Source: Jaltomata sinuosa
Taxonomy: Eukaryota; Streptophyta; Magnoliopsida; Solanales; Solanaceae
Direction: 5' to 3'
Assembly (NCBI GenBank): GCA_003996215.1
Contig: QJPP01007578.1
Coordinates: 496,001-560,000, forward strand
Length of the DNA: 64,000 nt
Part shown: positions 1-11,800 of the stretch, in pieces
Layout: each line of letters begins with the position of its first letter
How positions within the stretch are numbered: position 1 is the stretch's first letter
Notes under the pieces: generated by a model
Seen by the model: the letters and a program-made list of their open reading frames with translations, nothing else
Databases searched by the model: none
What the model was told of the DNA's origin: nothing
Made by a program: the position numbers and the translations under genes

Positions 1-1990
1 AATCGTGATCTAAATCTACCAAAATCAAGTTATGAAGTCTAAGATCGAAAATAGGATTTATACTCTATCCAAGTACGATTTACTCAAACTTAGGATTTAA
101 ATTCTCCATGGACTATTTACTCCGCGAATGCGATGCACGCTCATGAACGCGACATGACTCGGACCTAACCCCTCATGAACGTGATGACCCTCTCGCCAAC
201 GCATAGACCAATGCAACCTAACCCCAACCCAATCCCCTCTCCTCTTTTGCAAATGTGATCGAATGAGAAGGTCCACTTCTCCTTCTCCGCAAACGCGATG
301 GAGCTCCGCAAATGCGACCAGAACAACAAAGGACAACAATAGCCAAACTTATCAAATTTTCTGAATGAACTCTCAGAATTCGTTCAAAATCTCACGAATA
401 TAAATCAAATATGCAGATTGACTAGAAATCACATTTCAAACCTGTTGGAATGATCAAATCATCGATTCAAGATCATCTTGATAAAAAATTAACCGTGACC
501 AACCTTAAATTCCTTAAACTTCAAAAATTCAATCAATGACCCAAATTACTTTCAAACACCTCAGAATTCGTATCATCCCACTAAGTCAAAAAACACTTTT
601 TGGACCTAATAAAACTGTTTGAATTCAATTTTGAGCTCTTTAACGAGCAATATTGACTTTGCTCAAACTTTCAAACTTTTAAAACTAAAAAACTCATCAA
701 GTACTCGTTCGATCACCTCAGAAATCCTTCATCCATCTCCACATATCACAAATAACATACAGAAGGTAAGGAAAGGGGTAAGATATGAAAAATATGTAAA
801 AGAAACGCTAATCAACCATGAGGATCATTACAATAGCTCAAACGATCACTCTATAATCAATTGAAGTTATAAAAATCAAAACTTGAGTTGAATTCTCAAT
901 TTTCATGAACAAATTTTCTACATGCAATTTAGGTTTAGAAGAAAATTTTCATTTGATTCTATGTTATAACCTATTAAAAAAAATTGTATGAAAAAACTCA
1001 AGAAGCCTAAACGATTGATAAATAGATGAACAACAATATATACAAACAACTTAGTAAGTGACGAAATGGAGGACATATCGATAACCGTTAGGTATTTTAT
1101 TGTTTCTTAGATTTATCAGATACACCGCCCGATAACCGTCCATTAATTGTTAATCCGATACCAAACTAACTGTTATCTTATTGGTTGGCTAGTGAATTAG
1201 TATATTTAAAAGTCGATAATCGTTAAGTATAATTATCCGCCCAATCCGCTCGATAAGCACCCCTAGTGTAGAGAATGGAAAACATTGGCTTATTTTAATT
1301 GTTGAAACTTGGGACTGTGTTCATGTGATCAGCTTTGATAGTTGAGAGTATTTGTACATATTCTTAATTTTCGTAATAAAATTCTTTAATTACCTAAAAA
1401 AAGATAACGAATATATATTTAAACATCCATTAGTTGTTTGAAGGCAGAAGAGGGGCGGGGGGAGGGGAGGGAAATGAGTAAGGGATTTCTGTAACTGAGA
1501 AAACTTTGAGCTTTTTAAAATGTGGCAATAACAATAACAAATTTAGTATAATTTCATAATTAAAGTCTGAAAAAAATAGAATGTACTCATATCTTACCCT
1601 CTATTTTTAAGAATTTTTAAAATGTGTCATTGACACTAATTAAAAAGAGCCTCTCTTACTCATTTTTTAAGATTTAAGTGTTTGATACTTAAATAAAAGA
1701 CTCAAAAGTCTTAAAATCTTTTGCAGTTTCTCCTCAACAAAATCATTAAAGTGAGGCAATTCGTATTTGCTAACTAACTTAGGAAGGTTAGACACGTCAT
1801 CCACTGTGAATCTATTCGATCCGTTTATCCATAAAAAATATTCACTTTTTTTAATTTTTTTTTACTTTATTTGAAAGTCAATTTTTTGATCATAAGATTT
1901 TCAAATACAATTTGATTTTTTGCTCAAAAAAAATATCCTTATTTTGTTTAGAAAAAATTAGGCAGAATGTCAGCCCATTAAACTTATTTA
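1..1990. other. AT-rich intergenic spacer
   Basis: No gene is supported here. Short open frames lack recognisable protein similarity, splice context or a promoter. The region is AT-rich with homopolymer runs and one strong G-rich tract at 1452-1471, listed separately. It probably holds eroded transposon sequence that I cannot assign. Confidence 0.5.
1452..1471 (+). other. G-quadruplex-type motif
   Basis: Four runs of at least three G (4, 6, 4 and 3) are separated by single bases, which fits the canonical intramolecular G-quadruplex pattern. It stands alone in AT-rich sequence and is not next to a supported promoter. Confidence 0.5.
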
Positions 1991-2406
1991 CACTAAAAAT
2001 AACCACTTTAAAAAATCACTCATTTATTACATTAATTAGCCACTTGGCCACACCAAAAAAAATGTGATTTAGCCACCCACAAACCGTTGCTATATAATAC
2101 ACAAATTGTGGCTAACGCAAACTATTTTTTCTATTTTTTTTGGCATTATTCAAAAAGAACTTTTTTTCTGTATTTTTTAAAACTTTTTTTGCTGCAATTT
2201 TTTTTTTAAAAAAAACATTGCTATTTTTACATTATGTTTTTCCTCTTTTTTTTTAAAAGAAATTATTGTTGCTCCTTTCTTAAAACTTTTTTTTTCTCTT
2301 TTAATTGTTTCATTTTTTTATTAAAATAAAAGGAACATTTATGTTATTTTATTATTTTTTGTTTATACTTTTATTTATTAGGATGGAACGCATGATAGTT
2401 AAATAA

Positions 2407-2728
2407 ATATTGATATCGATACATTACATAATTATTTATACAATATCAATATATCTTTATATATTATTTATTCAATATCGATATATTACATAATTATTTA
2501 TACAATATCGATATATCTTTATATACTATTTATACAATATCGATACATCACATAACTATATATACAATATCGATACACGTTTATACACATTTATACAATA
2601 TCGATACATTATATATACACTACATAACTATCTATACATCATATATACATGTTCATACACCATTTATATAATATTGATACACATTTATACACTATTTATA
2701 TAATATCGATACACGTTTATACACCATT
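2407..2728. repeat. AT-rich minisatellite with an ATATCGATA core (left part)
   Basis: Degenerate tandem copies of a unit of about 35-45 bp carry 'TTTATACAATATCGATACA'. The array resumes at 7660 after the inserted LTR, so it is one array cut in two. A related array lies at 31815-32065. Confidence 0.75.
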
Positions 2729-3169
2729 TGTTGACACCCAATTTTGACCTCCCTATACCCCTCTCGGGCTGTTATTTTAATAACAATTATTATTTTAAAT
2801 AATAACCTAGTGTATATTTTACTTGATTTATTAAATAAATTACGTGTTAACACTTTAAAATTAGTATATAAATATATAATTATTTTCTATTATTACTATT
2901 TTTATCATAAATTTCATATGATATTACATGTCATATACGTAATTTATTCTTTTTTTAAAATAATTTATCTTTTGATAATTATCGTTAACTATTATTTTAT
3001 CTACTAAATTTTATATACGTAGTAGTTTGTTTATTAAATAGCCGTCCGAATTCAATTTCTAATCTCAAATTATTTAAATCTTAGCCCCCTTTCTACCAAA
3101 TTTATTTCAATTTTAGCCTAATTGGGCTAAATTGGCCCAACTTTAAATTCCAAGTCTGATCCAACCTCA

Positions 3170-3195
3170 GCCGTTGATCTAATACGATCAACGGC
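3170..3195. repeat. Perfect inverted repeat in the solo LTR
   Basis: GCCGTTGATC (3170-3179) and GATCAACGGC (3186-3195) are separated by TAATAC. This 10-bp perfect palindromic arm pair sits upstream of the C-rich stretch. It could be a protein-binding site or a cruciform; its role is unknown. Confidence 0.6.
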
Positions 3196-5130
3196 CGAGA
3201 TCAAACCTATTGTCTTCTTTCCTTTTCTACCAAATATACTCCCCTAACCCTAACCCCCCATTTCCACCATTCACCAGCCGCCTCTCTCTTTTCTCTCTCC
3301 CTCCGCCGCTGCTCATCATCGGCGAAAGCAGCCACCACCACCCTCATCCCCATCATCTTCCCCCTCTCTTCCATCACTACCGCCAACTCCGGCTACCCCC
3401 ACCGCCGCTTCACCATCACCGGTGAAGCAACCACCGTCAAAACCCCATCGCAACTACCACTTCATATACCACAAACCACCACCATAAACGTCACCCCCAT
3501 CTCCCTCAACTCTCTCTCTCCCTCTTTGCTGGAACCATCAGCCGTCCGCGCTTGTCGGCTAGCCTCCCTCACCCCCCCCAAATCTCTCCTCCGTGTCCCC
3601 ACCAACGAGCGACGACCACTGTCGCCGCCTCCTTTTCCGTCTAAGACCCCGCCGTCGTAAATCACCACCAAAGGCCAACGGAATCACCCAGAAAACCAGA
3701 CGCCTCAACCCTCTCACTAAACAGCAACCAGCCACCGCTGCTCCAATGGGTTTCCATCTGACGAACCCCCAAAGTTTCGTCGTGTTCGATAAATATCGAA
3801 AGAGACTGACGAAGGGAATGCTATGCATGAATCAGTATTGATCTTTCACGGTCAATGTTCGGAGAAGCGACAAGCCATCGAAATCAGCCCTCTTATCCTG
3901 GTTTTCTATTGAATTTATGAGGATTACCATGAAATTATTTCCGGTTTGGTCTCTTGCATGTCTCTGTTGCTTGTTATCTTACTCATATTTTCTCTTTCAT
4001 TAGATTCTAAGTTGTGAAATTAGCAGAATTAGTTGTGAATCTGTGCCTGAACTCCTTAATTTTGTGCGTTAATTATTAATCATAGACTATCATGTGTGGA
4101 AAACCTAAACTTTCATAAAACCTTTGCTATTGTTAAAACTCAATTCGTCTAAAAGTTTCAAGTATATGCTTGCTTTTTTTTGGGTAAATTCGATGTCCAA
4201 GCATATCGCAATCATCATGTCATGTTCTAAGTTTGAAGCATGTTGACGTCGTCTCTGATTTAATTCAATTTGCCTTTCGCGTTCTAATTTCGAGGTTGTT
4301 TGGCTGCCCCTGCCCCTGTTTGTCCCAGTGTGCTCTACATATAATGCCATATCCTATTGTTGGAATATAGCTTTTGTTCATTACTTAGAATTTTATGCTT
4401 AGCCCCAAGGCAGTCTTATGTAGTCTGTTTATAAGCATAAGAGGAGATTAAGTCTGAAAATCTTATTTTTTCTTACCCTATTTGACAAGCTGGGATTTTG
4501 TCCATTGATTGATTCTATTAATTTAGGCCGTAATTGAGCATGATTGCTATGAGTGGTACAATCTCTACTTGTCTATTGCTAGCAAATTTTGATAACTTTG
4601 ATTTGGCTGCCCTCCCCTCCCTCTTGGAATCAGAACTTGGACGGATTTAAGTCATGATACACTTCATAATTCTAGATCACTATTGACCAATTTCACCATG
4701 TCTTGGTACCTCTGATTGATCCCATTTCCGTATTTGAATTTGAATGGTTATGATACTTGATTGATTCTTTCTCCTTACATAGATCACAACAGCCTTAGTA
4801 CTCGGCTAAATATGGTAGAGCTTTGATTGTTTCATACATAATTGATTCGACTACTTGATTTTGGGGAAAGAATTGTGGTATTGATAACTCTATTACTTGT
4901 TTATTTACGGTAAGGTTAAATCTGTTTAATATATTAATTGATTCCGTGTGTTAATTAAGGAAAAGAGTTCCCTTATTTGGTTCTTCTTTATTTTTGTGTA
5001 GCTTTAGTCACTCTCCCCATTATGGTACTTTGACCTGTTTTGATTAAAATCTGTTAATTAAGGTAGGAGAGTCCTCGATTGATTTCAAATGATTTTTTCT
5101 CTTTCCTTTGCCAAAGGGTGCCAGTTCCAC

Positions 5131-5138
5131 TATATAAA
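5131..5138 (+). promoter_or_regulatory. Candidate TATA box of the solo LTR
   Basis: TATATAAA lies in the middle of the LTR. About 30-50 bp downstream is a pyrimidine-rich ACTACTCACTCTC stretch that would suit a transcription start. It is inferred only from position and sequence; in a solo LTR it could still act as an outward promoter toward the DCAF8-like gene on the same strand. Confidence 0.4.
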
Positions 5139-7437
5139 CAGACCCATCTTTTCATTAATCGAGACAGACTTTACACACTACTCACTCTCATATTTTAGAA
5201 TTTTTCTTCTTGGCTGATAAGTTGACTGATTGCTAAGTGCGGGACTTCGAGTATTTTCTTGTTTGTTTGCGGTTAACTGGTTAGTTTCTATCGATGTAGA
5301 TTTAAATTTATATACATGATCACTTGTAACTTTAAATATGTGTATTAGTCCATCTATGCTTATCTATGCTTATCTATAAATCATTAGAGAGCATGTCTAT
5401 AGGATGGCGCCTAGAATTTGCTTCATGTTGGCTTTAATATGTTTTCTCGTTCATGAGCTATTGAATAGATTAGTTATCTCTTGTTTATGTTGGCTGTTGG
5501 TTAATTTATATGAGTACACTCTTGGTTTGTCTTTGTGGTATTTGGGTGGATTATGGAGGTCCTAATACATCCCTATTCCTTGACATAAGCACTGCCTAGG
5601 ATCCGTGAGATCCTCAGGAACTTGACATGTCAAGGGTGGGCCTTATGGATTGAATTAGGATCCTCCAAACTCTACGTTCATATTTGACAGGTTGGTAGAA
5701 GATGGGAAGCGATGAAGAGTTGCCTGGGATTGATAGATCTTTATAGAACTTTATATTTTATTAATTATGTTATGCTTTTATATTCATTCATTCGGGCCTG
5801 TAATAACTATTGCATAAACTCCGATGACGTAATGAAAGTTTTAGGGGACTGCTATGGGGGAGGGGCAAACTACGTGCTACCTGTTTTTATCCAATTGAAA
5901 ACGTAGAAAGCATGACTATAGATACTAACTAAATGGCTTGTTAATTTCACTTAAAATGGCATATCAACAGGTTTAATAAGGAATTTCCAGAATATAGCAA
6001 TCTGGTATGCTAGTTGTTATGTACGTCGTAAATTCAAGTTATGATTCTCACGTTCTTTGCATGCTCGTACAACTTTCATTTTGCATGTTACTTGTAATTT
6101 CTGCCGAATAACTAATATAACATAATTAGTTACCATGTCTATAGGATGCAAAAAATCTATTTTTTAGCATAATTAAGTTAGTTATCATGATGCATCAAAT
6201 CAGTTTCAACATTTAAAATGAATTAGCTATCATGCATACAGTAGTTAAATCAGTTTCAGTTTCTGCATATTAAATTAGAAACCATGCCTATAGGGTTTAA
6301 ACCTGTTACAGCAAATTAATTAGTTTAGAAATCATGCCTATAAGTTAAAACCTGTTTTAGCATTTTAAATCAGTTGGCTATCAATTTCAACATGCTACAG
6401 CAGTTTTCGCACATCAAATTAGAAATCATGCATGTAGGATTTAACATGTTAAAAACCTTGCTTACAAGTTTAGTCTAGCTTCAGCATATAATTTAATTAG
6501 CCCTCATGTCTATAGCTTTAAAATAGTTTCAGTATGTTAAATAACCAATTATCATGCTGTAAGGTTAGATTTATTTTCAGCAAGTTAAATAATTAGAGAT
6601 TCTGCTCATAGGTCTCAAATAATAAATTTTCTGCAGTATTATTAGAAACCATGCCCACATGTTCAATAAAAACTGTCAATTTTCTGCATCGTTAATCACT
6701 AGAGACTATGTTCATAGGTTTTAACCATATGAAAATGTTAATCTTTGAAGCATTGTTTGATTGCTTATTTTAACATCGATTAAGGCATGTTTGAGACTGT
6801 TATGTGCTACTTGTTTAAAAGTCCCTTCTTGTTTTGTTTGACGCTTTTCGTGTTTAATTAGAAAACCTAAGACTTTATTTGTCTAGACCCATATCCAAAT
6901 AGTAAGTCCAAATGCCTCTTGGACATTAAGTTGGGACGGGTAAGCATCTTAAGACGCGTTAGTATTTTTCATTTGTTTAGTGCGCTCTCAGGATAATAAT
7001 CTTAATAACCAACTTAGGCGGGTAGATAGACGGATATGATGGAAATCGACCCGAGCAAAATACGACAATGTCTTTGGAATTGTCTCCGATAATAAGCCGG
7101 GCGCTGATCCGAATAGGTTAAAATTAACCTAGGTTTGTTTCTTTCTATTTGTTTGGGGTAGTTAACTAAGCCACTTAGTAATTAGGTCTCTTTTCCTATA
7201 TCATTGTGTCTCTTCTGACTTCTCGCTTATCTGATTTTTTTTCGTTTATTTATTTACTTGCGTTAATTCATGCATGATTTTTTCGCTTAGATTTTAGTAA
7301 TTAATTTGGCTTAAATACTTGTTTTAAATAAAGTCTTACTGGTTTGATTACATAGTCTTTAGTTTAATTAATCGACTTATTATTCATCACTTATTCCCAC
7401 ATAAATAACGAATCCGGCAGGGACCCACATTTGTGGA

Positions 7438-7470
7438 CCTCGAAAGGTGCTTAACACCTTCCTTTCGAGG
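7438..7470 (+). other. Hairpin near the LTR 3' end
   Basis: CCTCGAAAGG (7438-7447) pairs with CCTTTCGAGG (7461-7470). An inner GGTG...CACC stem lies in the loop, giving a nested 33-nt hairpin about 190 bp before the LTR end. It may belong to the polyadenylation or R-region structure of the retrotransposon RNA. Confidence 0.6.
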
Positions 7471-7659
7471 TAACTTGAACCCTTACCCGATTCTCTGGTT
7501 GCGTAGACTAAAAATAAAATTTAATTTAATTGTAATTAGTTAGAACGGTGCCCTAACGCGCCTTTAATTCGTTAGGTGGCGACTCTTCACGCTCTCTTCC
7601 TAAAAAGAGAGTTGTCACGTCGAAACTCGCTTTTCCGCGAGGAAAAACGGGGCGCGACA

Positions 7660-7722
7660 CCATTTATACAATATCGATACATTACGTTACTATTTATACA
7701 ACTCAATACACTACATATATAT
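7660..7722. repeat. AT-rich minisatellite (right part after the LTR)
   Basis: The array at 2407-2728 continues here with the same ATATCGATAC core. The join across the LTR is exact apart from the 5-bp target duplication. Confidence 0.7.
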
Positions 7723-7889
7723 TGTAAGGATATAAAATTTACTTAGTCACGGTAAGAGTAAAATATAGCCACGGTCTACCTGTGGTCGAATTGACTGCAT
7801 GAAAAATAAATTATATTTGTAATTTTTAATTACCCATACAAAAATCGTGGCTAAATAAGATAATTTGTGAATTTCATCATATAAATTAG

Positions 7890-7906
7890 CCACGGTTCAA
7901 CCGTGG
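7890..7906. repeat. CCACGGTT/AACCGTGG palindrome
   Basis: An 8+1+8 perfect palindrome. Several imperfect copies lie nearby (7745-7950) and similar ones occur at 32215-32265. In CACTA elements such subterminal motifs are typically transposase-binding sites; that role is inferred. Confidence 0.6.
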
Positions 7907-8755
7907 TAAAAGTCTGCAGTATATAATTATTAGCCAACCATGGCTAAAACTTGCTTTTTTTCTTCTTCACTTTTGACTATTTTTAATGTAAAAATAAGCC
8001 TATTTTTTTGAAAAGTATTTAGTTTTGTGTATATATACAAAAATTTCTTTTTTTTACATATAAAAGTGCTTCCATTTAAATTATACTTTCATGTTTAAAT
8101 CATATTTCATGTAATTTAGGAAAAGTACATTCAAACAACTAAATATTATTTGTAAAAACTATAACCAACCACAACTTCATCTTCAACTTCAAAAATTTCA
8201 AATAAAGTAAAAAATATTTATAATAATATGTAGTAGTTCGTATATATGATCAATCTATGACACTATGACTATCTATTTTAAGCTATTACTCTTTTAGAAT
8301 AAATATGATAGTTTAGTCAAGATAGATGATTTTGCTAGTTTTTAAAAATTTGGGGTATAAATTATAAAACAACAATATACTCAGTATAATTTCACAAAGT
8401 GAATTTTTTTAACAAAATACATTCAATTTTTAAATTTATTCTTTTAAAAATATAATCAAACACAACTTCAATTTTAATTCTAATTCAAACTTTAAAAAAA
8501 ATAGTATTAAATAATATTTAGGTTCCGTGGCCAAACTATTCAAGAAGTCAAAGTGAAAATCTCTCGAGTAAGAATGAAGTAATAAATAATTACAAGTACC
8601 TCACTACTCTTTTGTGGTTAAAGGTTGCCCAATCTAACAGCACACTGGGCACAAAGTTGAGTGTATATGTTCCATTTCTTAATTCCTCGATACACATAAA
8701 AGGATATATATACAGAGTTGGAGTTCAATTACTTGTGAGGAAGCTTAAGGTAAAC

Positions 8756-8863
8756 ATGAAGAGGCTGTACAAGGCTACTGACGATGAATTCTTGGAGTTC
8801 CATAAGAGAGAAATTGGGGTTTCTCAACCCAGAAACTTCACTCGACGAATCTCCGCTTCTGAG
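8756..8863 (+). CDS. DCAF8: DCAF8-like exon 1 (residues 1-36)
   Basis: The exon runs from ATG in context AAACATGAAG to GAG followed by the GT donor at 8864. It encodes the conserved N-terminal arm before the propeller. A TATATATA stretch at about 8704 lies only about 50 bp upstream, so the true transcription start may be further 5'. Confidence 0.88.
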
Positions 8864-11800
8864 GTCTCATTTATTTAAAGCTTTATTGATTGTCTGATGA
8901 GAGTTGAGCTCTATTTGCTTGATGAAATGATTGAGAGTATGGAATTTTCTCCAATTTAAACTGGCCCTTCTCTTACCTTTGATTATTCATGGTACCCAAT
9001 AAGAGCAAACTTGTTTGGATTCACTTATTTTAAATGTTTTTAATCTAAAATAGTGTTTTTAGAGTATTTGGGTAAATTAAAAAAAAATACTTATAAGCAC
9101 TTGATTTTAAGCTAAAATAGTAAAACTAAGTCAAAAACCTAACTTTTGGCTTATAAGTCAAAATCCAAAAGTCAATCCAAACGGCTCTACAATTAGTCTA
9201 CGAGAGCTCAAGCTGGTGATACATCAGTTTATATATTACTCCCTCTGTCCCATTTTATGTGATCTTTTTCGCTTCTCGAGAGTCAGACAGTTTAAGTTTG
9301 ACTGTGAATTTGGACATGAAATCTTCAAGTTTTATGAAATGAAATTTATATATTCGGAAACTACTTAAAAAGTACTATAAGACACAAGAATTGACAATTC
9401 GAAATATTTAAAAATATATGAAATAATAACGGTCAAAGATACACTTGTTTGAATCTCGAAATTCGAAAGGTGCCACATAAATTGGGACGGAGGGAGTAAT
9501 ATATAGAACGGTGGTGTATCGTCTGTTCATGTGCACTTACACTATTCTACAGTTCCTTGTTCTTTTTTTTTAAAAAAAAAAGAAAAAAGAATTGGGGGTA
9601 GGGGAAGGGGAAGGGGAAATAGGGGAGGGTATTACAAAATGGGGAATCGAATTCAGGTAATCAACCAACTGAGCTATTAAGATTCACCCCACAGTTTCTT
9701 GGTATCTTTCACCAGCACGTAGTAATTTTTTCAAGACTTAGCTTAGACAGGTGGGAGGAAATCAAATTGGCATGGTTTGTTTAAAAAAAGAAAAGAATTG
9801 GAGGTAGGGGAAGGGGATTACAAAGTGGGGAAATGAATTCAGTTAGTCAACCAACTGAGCTATTATACTACTTTTTTTTTCTATTTTTTTTTAATTATAC
9901 TACTTGTTACCGGAGGGCAAACGATTCACCTGAAACAACCAGAGCTTCTCCGTCACTCCTCCCAACCGCCGCCGCCACCGTCGTTTCCGCAGCGGCACCT
10001 CCGCCGCCGTCACCACCAGCTCTGCGCCGGCCAGATCTGTCCTGGTAAGATCTGTTCCGGCAAAGATCTGCTTCTTCTCCTTTCTTTGTTTCCTTTCTTT
10101 TTCTTTTGTCTCGATTTCTTCTTCTTGCAGGTTCCTTTCCCGAGTCAGATCTAGCATAAATTCCGGCGACCAACCAGATTCCGGCGAACAACAAGATTCC
10201 GGCGACCAATTTCGACACCTCAACTTGCCGGAATCCAACCACTTTAGCAAGCAGACCGTCCTTCTCTCCTCACAGCTTGACCCCGGTGACTTCTATCCCT
10301 AGGCTTTATTTTCGTCCTCAGTAGTTGACATTTGTTTGGATTTTTTTTTTTTTTTTTTTATCGCATTCTTGATAGCCTATTTAGGTTGACATTTCTGCCA
10401 TTGCTTTAACACTCGCTGTCTAGTTTTTTTCTACATTTTTTTTACATTTTACATTTTATATTGATATTGACGTGTAGTGTTTTCGGGAAGCAAATTATTG
10501 GCGCTCTATATCGTGTTTGGTAGTGTAGTTCCTGTCTCTTGTACCTTATTTTGCTTTTCTTGTGATATAGTTGTTTAGTATAGAGTAGTTGGGGGAGTTG
10601 GTTTATCCTTGATTATAGCGCACGTTTTAGTGGCTTTGGTGAATGATGGTCGAGTAGGGTCATGTCATCGGTCGCACTCAGGTTTGGGGGCAGGGTCGGG
10701 GGTGGGGCCGGGGGCGGGGGCGAGGGGAAGGAGAGGTAAGGGGGTTAAGGGAGCATCTAGGTTGAGAATAGGGTCTTGGAACATAGGGACTTTATCCGGA
10801 AAGTCCATAGAGCTAGTGAAGGTTCTAAGGAAGAGGAGGATTAGCATAGCGTGTGTTCAGGAGACTAAATGGGTGGGCACTAAGGCGCGAGAGGTAGACG
10901 GGTATAAGTTGTGGTACTCAGGAGGTGTGAGGAATAGGAATGGGGTAGGTATCCTAGTGGATGAGGAGTTGAGAGAGCAAGTGGTGGAGGTTAGGAGGGT
11001 CAACGATAGGTTGATGACAATTAAGTTAGCCCTTGGAGGGTCTACTTTGAACATTATTAGTGCGTACGCACCACAAGCGGGCTTGGAGGAGGAGGAGAAG
11101 AAACGCTTTTGGGAGGTTTTGGACGAGGTAGTGGGAGGTTTGCCTGATACTGAGAAGCTTTTCATTGGAGGAGATTTCACTGGGCACATCGGGGCATCTT
11201 CGAGGGGTTATGACGATGTGCATGGAGGCTTTGGTTTCGGGGATAGGAATGAAGGGGGTGCCGCACTCTTGGATTTCGCTAGAGCCTTTGGGTTGAGAGT
11301 AGCTAACTCTAGTTTTTCGAAGAAGGAGGAGCACTTGGTTACCTTCCGTAGTTCGGTGGCCAAGACTCAGATAGACTTTTTGCTCCTTAGGACAGGTGAT
11401 AAAGGTCTTTGTAGAGACTGTAAGGTTATCTCAAGTGAGAATCTTTCGACCCAACATAGACTCTTAGTGATGGATTTAGAGATTAAGAAGGAGAAAAAGA
11501 AGCGGATTGTAGATGACCGGCCTAGGATTAAATGGGGTAGCCTGACTATGGCCAGTGCACTGGAAATAGGGGAGAAGTTGATGACTAGGGGGGCTTGGGG
11601 GAGTAGTGGGGATGTGGATAATATGTGGGATACGACTGCTAGTTGCATAAGGGAGACGGCTAGAGAGGTGTTGGGCGTCTCGAGAGGTCGTTCTGGCAAG
11701 CATCGAGGGGACTGGTGGTGGAACGGAGAAGTAAAAGGAAAGGTGGAGGCTAAAAAGGGGCCATATGCGAAGTTGGTAGAGAGTAAGGATGAGGAGGAGA

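Larger units (their letters stand above)
2729..7659 (+). mobile_element. Solo LTR, Ogre/Tat-like Ty3/gypsy
   Basis: The 4931-bp segment starts TGTTGACACCC and ends GGCGCGACA (TG...CA). It is flanked by perfect 5-bp direct repeats CCATT at 2724-2728 and 7660-7664, the signature of LTR-retrotransposon integration. No internal gag-pol, primer-binding site or second LTR is present, so it is a solo LTR left by LTR-LTR recombination. The great length, the TGTTGACACCCAATTTTGACC start, and the 'GGTGGCGACTC' box with a hairpin before the end match what I recall of Ogre/Tat LTRs. It contains a C/T-rich low-complexity stretch (3240-3600), a TATA-like box (5131) and a 3' hairpin (7438-7470). The lineage is from memory; the solo-LTR structure is read directly. 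Confidence 0.85.
1991..7988. mobile_element. Non-autonomous CACTA-like element, split by a solo LTR
   Basis: The left end begins CACTAAAAATAACC. The right end, read on the other strand, begins CATTAAAAATAGTC, so about 14 bp of terminal inverted repeat is recognisable with a few changes. Inside both ends lie short palindromic subterminal motifs of the kind CCACGGTT/AACCGTGG (about 2035-2120 and 7745-7950), an arrangement known for CACTA (En/Spm) elements. The core is an AT-rich minisatellite. Removing the inserted LTR (2729-7659) and one target copy leaves about 1.06 kb with no transposase, so it would be non-autonomous. The flanking trinucleotides (TTA and TAA) are not a direct repeat, so the exact ends are uncertain. 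A foldback or MITE family of another superfamily is possible. Confidence 0.4.

Noticed and set aside
619..864. Open frame of 81 codons (+)
   Set aside because: No recognisable motif, AT-rich composition, no promoter or neighbour support.
3242..3256. Telomere-like CCCTAACCCTAA
   Set aside because: Only two units within a C-rich LTR stretch; not an interstitial telomere array.
3210..3841. Proline/histidine- or arginine-rich frames on both strands
   Set aside because: They lie in the C/T-rich low-complexity part of the solo LTR; composition explains them.
8612..8755. Upstream extension of the DCAF8-like first exon
   Set aside because: The frame is open but has no ATG before 8756, and the family starts with a similar MKRLYK sequence.
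9900..10250. Overlapping minus-strand frames of 111-116 codons
   Set aside because: Antisense to the GC-rich LINE 5' region, arginine/glutamate-rich and without motifs.
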